Shown: positions 60,343-64,000 of the stretch, piece by piece
Layout: every line of letters starts with the position of its first letter
Position numbering within the stretch: the stretch's first letter is position 1
Source: Chitinophagaceae bacterium
GTDB taxonomy: Bacteria; Bacteroidota; Bacteroidia; Chitinophagales; Chitinophagaceae
DNA length: 64,000 nucleotides
Assembly: GCA_019752045.1 (NCBI GenBank)
Contig: JAIEMP010000004.1
Coordinates: 496,001-560,000 of the forward strand
Direction: 5' to 3'
Position numbers and translations under genes: made by a program
Notes under the pieces: model-generated
What the model was told of the DNA's origin: nothing
Database searches by the model: none
What the model saw: only the letters and a program-made list of their open reading frames with translations

Positions 60343-61170
60343 ATGCCCGGAAAAATACTTTTGCTACTTCTTTTGTATTTCTCAGCTTTCTCATCGTGTA
60401 AAAAAACAAGTTTAGAAATACCCGAAATTGAAAAAATTGACAGTGTTTCGGAAGCTTTTTTTATTCAAGCTAAATATGGTGTTTCACTCACAAACACATC
60501 GTTTATTGCAAAATCAAAAATTGAATATCAGGGCAACAGAGTATTTAAAAGAAGTGGGTCTTATTTGCCCATTGCATGGGGTGGTTATTTTGGTGATTAT
60601 ACAGATAAGATTTATGATACAGTTTCATACGATGGCAATAAAATTTTTATTCGCTCTGTGAATCTTTTGAATTCTCGGGTAGTCCCTGGTGTTGATGCTT
60701 ATTTTCTTTATGTTATTTCTGGTGGTAAAGTAAAACAAAGGATTAGAATACATAACATAAATGGAATCATTAAAAGGCTTGATACAATAGACTATATCTA
60801 TAATCACAGGAATCAGCTATATAAGGTTCTAAGCTATAACTCAGGGCCGAATTTCAGAAATTACAGAGAGTACTATTTTTTTTATAATATCAACAATAAC
60901 TTAACAAGAATTGAAGGTAAACGAATCAGCTATAGAAATAATGCAATAGCATTTCAAAGCAGAACAGTTGAGGAGTTTGAAGGATACGATAATGCGGCTA
61001 ACCCTTTAAAGAGTTTGTGGATGTGGGATGATCTTTTTTATAGATCGTTGTCAAGTAATAATTTTTCAACATACACTTACTGTTTGTACGATAGCAATAA
61101 TATACCTCAGGAGTATCATAAAACTGTATTGACACTCCATTATGATGCAAACGGGAAAATACTCCTATAG
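60343..61170 (+). CDS. Hypothetical lipoprotein (275 aa)
   Basis: Lipoprotein signal MPGKILLLLLLYFSAFSSCKK with AFSSC. The mature part consists of repeated strand pairs with aromatic residues (YGVSLTNTSFIAKSKIEYQGNRVFKRSGSY, DTIDYIYNHRNQLYKVLSYN, YREYYFFYNINNNLTRIEGKR), which resembles the YD/RHS-like 'x-Y-x-Y-N-x-N-G-x-L' strand pairs found in many Bacteroidota lipoproteins of unknown function. AT-rich. It ends at a bidirectional terminator. Confidence 0.72.
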   Translation: MPGKILLLLLLYFSAFSSCKKTSLEIPEIEKIDSVSEAFFIQAKYGVSLTNTSFIAKSKIEYQGNRVFKRSGSYLPIAWGGYFGDYTDKIYDTVSYDGNKIFIRSVNLLNSRVVPGVDAYFLYVISGGKVKQRIRIHNINGIIKRLDTIDYIYNHRNQLYKVLSYNSGPNFRNYREYYFFYNINNNLTRIEGKRISYRNNAIAFQSRTVEEFEGYDNAANPLKSLWMWDDLFYRSLSSNNFSTYTYCLYDSNNIPQEYHKTVLTLHYDANGKILL

Positions 61171-61181
61171 TGATTTCAAAA

Positions 61182-61210
61182 AAAAAGCCGCTTATCTAAG
61201 GCGGCTTTTT
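61182..61210. terminator. Bidirectional terminator
   Basis: AAAAAGCCGCTT and AAGGCGGCTTTTT pair with one bulge, loop ATCT, with an A run on one side and a T run on the other. It ends the lipoprotein gene (plus) and the M1 aminopeptidase gene (minus). Confidence 0.85.
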
Positions 61211-61228
61211 AATAAAAAATATTTTTTA

Positions 61229-63721
61229 TCAATTCTTCAGTTTACTCTTTATGTAATCAATCTGAGCCTGCAGCGCATCTACATCTTCTCCCGTTTTTTT
61301 CGCTGTCTCTTTTTTGCCAATGATTGACTTCAGAAAATTATCAAACAAGGGCCAAACACCAAACTGCTCGGGAATGGCATCTCTGAATTTTACAATTTCA
61401 TCAACACCTCTTTTTACATACTCTGTATTTTTTATATTACCAATGAAGTTGGCAAATACCGGAGTTAAATTAAACTTGGCCTGTGTAAGTCCCATTTTCC
61501 CGTAAGCTGTTGCAATTTCGTTAAACGAAGATTCATCATTGCTTTTAATCAAAACAGTAGCAACAGCTTCAACCAAACTTCCTTTCATCGTTTGCTTCGA
61601 TAAACGTTTTGCTTCTGTTAAAGCAGCAGCCGCATCAATTTTTTCTAATGCAGTTAAAGCTGCGCCGCTTAAGGTATAAGAAGAATCGTTCAGCAATGAA
61701 GTAAAGAGCGATTGATATGAAGCATTTTTTAAATTCCCCAACATTTCAACAGCCTTGCTGCGTACGATCCTGCTTGCATCTGCAGTAGCAATCGTTTTTA
61801 ACTTTGGTTCAACAGCACTAACGATAGCAGGCTTTTTCAAATCTAATTTACCAATTGCAAAATTGCGCAGACCACTGTATTGATCAGTAATAGCCAGTTG
61901 CATAAACTCAACAGCTTTAGGGTCGTCTTGTTTTTTAGAAATAAAATCAATGGCCTCTCTTCTGTCGAGATAAAGTCCGGCATGTTTATACTGATGAATA
62001 TAATTCTCAAGCGTTTTATTTTCTTTTTTAGTGCAGAGCAACACTTTGTCGCCATCAAAATTGATGAGATCAGGTTTTGCAGATGAAGCAAACGTAAACG
62101 TATCAACTGCATTTTCTACCCACACCTGCTCACGGGTTTTGTTGCTGCCATTGTAAATGTCAATGGCAACAGGAAGTTTAAACAGCTTTCCCTTTTGTGT
62201 TTGCTTTACAAGTACGTTCACTTGTTTGGTGGTTTCATCATAGCTGTAATTAATATCGAGAGTTGGATGACCGTTTCCAAAATACCATTGGTTAAAGTAC
62301 CAGTTAAGATCTTTTCCGGTTACTTCTTCAAACGCCAAACGTAACTGATGTGCTTCCGCCGATTTAAATTTATTGGTTGTTAAATACAGGTTTAACGATT
62401 TAAAGAAAGCGCTGTCTCCAACATAATTACGCAGCATATGCAAAATGCGCCCGCCTTTGTTATAACTAACCGCATCAAACATGTCTTCTTTATTGCTGTA
62501 ATAAAAACGAACGAGATCCTTTTGTTCGCTTTCACTGCCAAGGTAACCTTGCATTGCACTGTAGTGTGTTGCAGCTGCTTTGTCTTTGCCATACTTATAT
62601 TCATCCCACAATAATTCGCTGTAATTGGCAAATGATTCATTGAGTGTAAGGTTGCTCCAGCTTTCAGTTGTTACATAATCACCAAACCATTGATGAAATA
62701 ATTCATGTGCAATGGTTCCTTCCCAGCTGTTTCCGTCGGTTAATTCTCTTGCATCCTGCTGAGCACTTTCCTGATGTATAGTAGCTGTTGTATTTTCCAT
62801 AGCACCACTTACATAGTCACGGCCAACAATCTGTCCGTATTTGTTCCATGGAAATTCAACACCCGTGAGTTTTGAAAAAAACGTCATCATTTCAGGTGTG
62901 TTGCCAAATATTTTTTTTGCTACCGTTTCATATTCTTTGTCTACATAATAGTTTACTTCTTTTCCTTTCCAGCTGTCTTTTACAACTGAAAATTCGCCTG
63001 CTCCAATAAAGAATAAATAAGGAGCATGAGGCAAATCCATTTTCCAATAATCCGTTCTGGTTCCTGCTGTTCCCGGCTTTTGACTAACCAGTTTGCCATT
63101 GCTCAGTGTTACCCATTTTGATGGTACAGTTAAATAAAATTCCTGAGTTGTTTTTTGATTGGGACGATCTATGGTAGGGCACCAAACACTGGTACCTTCG
63201 GTTTCACCCTGTGTCCATATCTGTGTTGGTTTATCTTTTTCTTCTCCTTTTGGATTGATAAAATATAAACCCTTTGCATCTGTAATAGCAGCGCTTCCTT
63301 CAGCTTTAAATTCATCCGGTTTAGAAGTGTAATCAATGTAAATAGTATATGTCTCACCCCCTTTGTACGTTTTATCAAGAGTTACCTTCAGCAATAAACC
63401 ATCATAATCATACTTGAGTTTTGTTTTTGTGGCACCCTTTTGAATTGATACTTCTCTAATCTCCATTCCCTTTGCATCCAGCACAAGTGTATTACTGGCG
63501 TAGAAATGAGGTTTTAATGTAAGCCATACTTTACCAAACATATATGCTTTTGGAATATCGAATCTGGCTTCAAGTTTGGTATGAACCAGATCATGTACTT
63601 TTTCTGCGGAAGAGCGGTAAATTTTTTTCCAGGAAGTATCAGCCGGTTGTTCAGCTGGTTGCGCAATGGATGTAAAACTGATAAAGGTTAAGAGTAAACC
63701 CGCCAAAAGCTGTTTCTTCAT
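61229..63721 (-). CDS. M1 family aminopeptidase, secreted
   Basis: 830 residues with a signal peptide (MKKQLLAGLLLTFISFTSIAQ). The N-terminal saddle domain is followed by the exopeptidase motif GAMEN and the zinc site HELFHQWFG (H339, E340, H343) with the third ligand Glu in LTLNESFANYSELL. The C-terminal part (about 560-830) is helical, with repeat units of the HEAT/armadillo type (AIGKLDLKKPAIVSAVEPKLKTIA, SKAVEMLGNLKNASYQSLFTSLL). It removes N-terminal amino acids from peptides in the periplasm. A typical Bacteroidota envelope peptidase. Divergent from the last gene. Confidence 0.95.
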   Translation of the reverse strand: MKKQLLAGLLLTFISFTSIAQPAEQPADTSWKKIYRSSAEKVHDLVHTKLEARFDIPKAYMFGKVWLTLKPHFYASNTLVLDAKGMEIREVSIQKGATKTKLKYDYDGLLLKVTLDKTYKGGETYTIYIDYTSKPDEFKAEGSAAITDAKGLYFINPKGEEKDKPTQIWTQGETEGTSVWCPTIDRPNQKTTQEFYLTVPSKWVTLSNGKLVSQKPGTAGTRTDYWKMDLPHAPYLFFIGAGEFSVVKDSWKGKEVNYYVDKEYETVAKKIFGNTPEMMTFFSKLTGVEFPWNKYGQIVGRDYVSGAMENTTATIHQESAQQDARELTDGNSWEGTIAHELFHQWFGDYVTTESWSNLTLNESFANYSELLWDEYKYGKDKAAATHYSAMQGYLGSESEQKDLVRFYYSNKEDMFDAVSYNKGGRILHMLRNYVGDSAFFKSLNLYLTTNKFKSAEAHQLRLAFEEVTGKDLNWYFNQWYFGNGHPTLDINYSYDETTKQVNVLVKQTQKGKLFKLPVAIDIYNGSNKTREQVWVENAVDTFTFASSAKPDLINFDGDKVLLCTKKENKTLENYIHQYKHAGLYLDRREAIDFISKKQDDPKAVEFMQLAITDQYSGLRNFAIGKLDLKKPAIVSAVEPKLKTIATADASRIVRSKAVEMLGNLKNASYQSLFTSLLNDSSYTLSGAALTALEKIDAAAALTEAKRLSKQTMKGSLVEAVATVLIKSNDESSFNEIATAYGKMGLTQAKFNLTPVFANFIGNIKNTEYVKRGVDEIVKFRDAIPEQFGVWPLFDNFLKSIIGKKETAKKTGEDVDALQAQIDYIKSKLKN

Positions 63722-63788
63722 TTTTTTTGATTTTGAGTTGTAAAGATAAAGTGGGGGATAGTTAAATAAGCAGAAATTGACAAATGGT

Positions 63789-63822
63789 TTGTCATATGGA
63801 TGAACAAAAAAAATTAGCTTTG
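63789..63822 (+). promoter_or_regulatory. Promoter for the gene at the right edge
   Basis: TAGCTTTG (63815-63822), an exact TAnnTTTG, ends 4 bp before the ATG at 63827. The nearest TTG (63789-63791) is 23 bp upstream of the box, longer than the usual 19-20. Confidence 0.5.
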
Positions 63823-63826
63823 TTCG

Positions 63827-64000
63827 ATGCGGAATTATTTTCTTAAGCTGTTTTGTATAATCTTGATCGGTACAATAATGCCGGGGTCAAAGCTGCTGGC
63901 ACAGGTAAATCATTTCATTTATCTGCAAACAGATAACCGGCAGCCATTTTACATTAAATACAATAACCGCATTTACAGTTCCTCCGCATCTGGCTATCTG
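63827..64000 (+). CDS. Start of a secreted protein, cut by the window edge
   Basis: 58 codons: MRNYFLKLFCIILIGTIMPG is a signal peptide ending at LLAQ, then VNHFIYLQTDNRQPFYIKYN with an aromatic strand pattern and YSSSASGYL. The ending is open at the window edge. The mature start (HFIYLQT-NRQPFY and SSSASGYL) resembles Chitinophagaceae secreted proteins that often carry a later DUF4476-type domain, but that is memory-based inference. Good coding character and promoter. Confidence 0.7.
   Translation, partial: MRNYFLKLFCIILIGTIMPGSKLLAQVNHFIYLQTDNRQPFYIKYNNRIYSSSASGYL

Overview
The window looks like chromosomal DNA of a Bacteroidota bacterium, most likely Chitinophagaceae. Reasons: SusC/TonB-plug type and outer-membrane beta-barrel proteins, a type IX secretion sorting domain, a roughly 1100-residue SecA with the extra insert seen in Bacteroidota, DUF4476 and DUF4198 proteins, many lipoproteins, few Shine-Dalgarno sites, and promoters of the Bacteroidota form TTG-N19/20-TAnnTTTG. 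Base composition is moderately AT-rich. No phage, transposase gene, rRNA operon or CRISPR array was found. The family assignment is inference from protein families.

Layout. 1-9.1 kb: end of a VWA protein, an M14 carboxypeptidase with a small two-helix membrane protein behind it, a run of small stress or accessory enzymes (VOC, SRPBCC, DUF1801), a GlxA-type regulator, a DUF2975/XRE pair and a porin-like protein. 9.1-20.7 kb: a 2099-residue alpha-2-macroglobulin with an inserted TonB-plug-like domain, a divergent DUF4476 protein, an MtfA-like peptidase, two penicillin-binding-type serine hydrolases and a B1 metallo-beta-lactamase. 20.7-25.3 kb: accessory segment with a PIN toxin-antitoxin pair bracketed by two related inverted-repeat elements, two lipoproteins, sucD and arrays of short hairpins. 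25.1-30.2 kb: a frameshifted DUF4198 gene, an MlaF/MlaE-like ABC transporter and malic enzyme. 30.4-35.8 kb: a compact set of a HExxH lipoprotein, a secreted protein and an O-antigen-ligase-like/TPR membrane protein, then an S41 protease lipoprotein. 36-46 kb: lysA, scpB, an isolated atpG, a large outer-membrane barrel and secA. 46-54 kb: deoC-SPOR, an M20 amidohydrolase, an NTF2-like protein, a C1 peptidase, a DUF4442 protein, a beta-CASP hydrolase and a T9SS-sorted protein. 54.7-64 kb: tRNA-Glu, gap, a lipoprotein, pgk, LemA-TPM-TPM, a lipoprotein, an M1 aminopeptidase and the start of a secreted protein.

How it fits together. Most of the window is housekeeping (glycolysis, TCA and anaplerosis, lysine synthesis, ATP synthase, protein export, chromosome segregation) mixed with a large cell-envelope proteolysis and outer-membrane repertoire. 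The most unusual signal is at DNA level. Several families of very short repeats lie between genes and, in at least four places, inside reading frames without breaking them: three sites in the macroglobulin gene and one in a serine hydrolase. One intergenic copy is bracketed by an 11-bp direct repeat that looks like a target duplication. The best candidate for an undescribed protein system is the lipoprotein/secreted protein/O-antigen-ligase-like operon at 30.4-34.4 kb.
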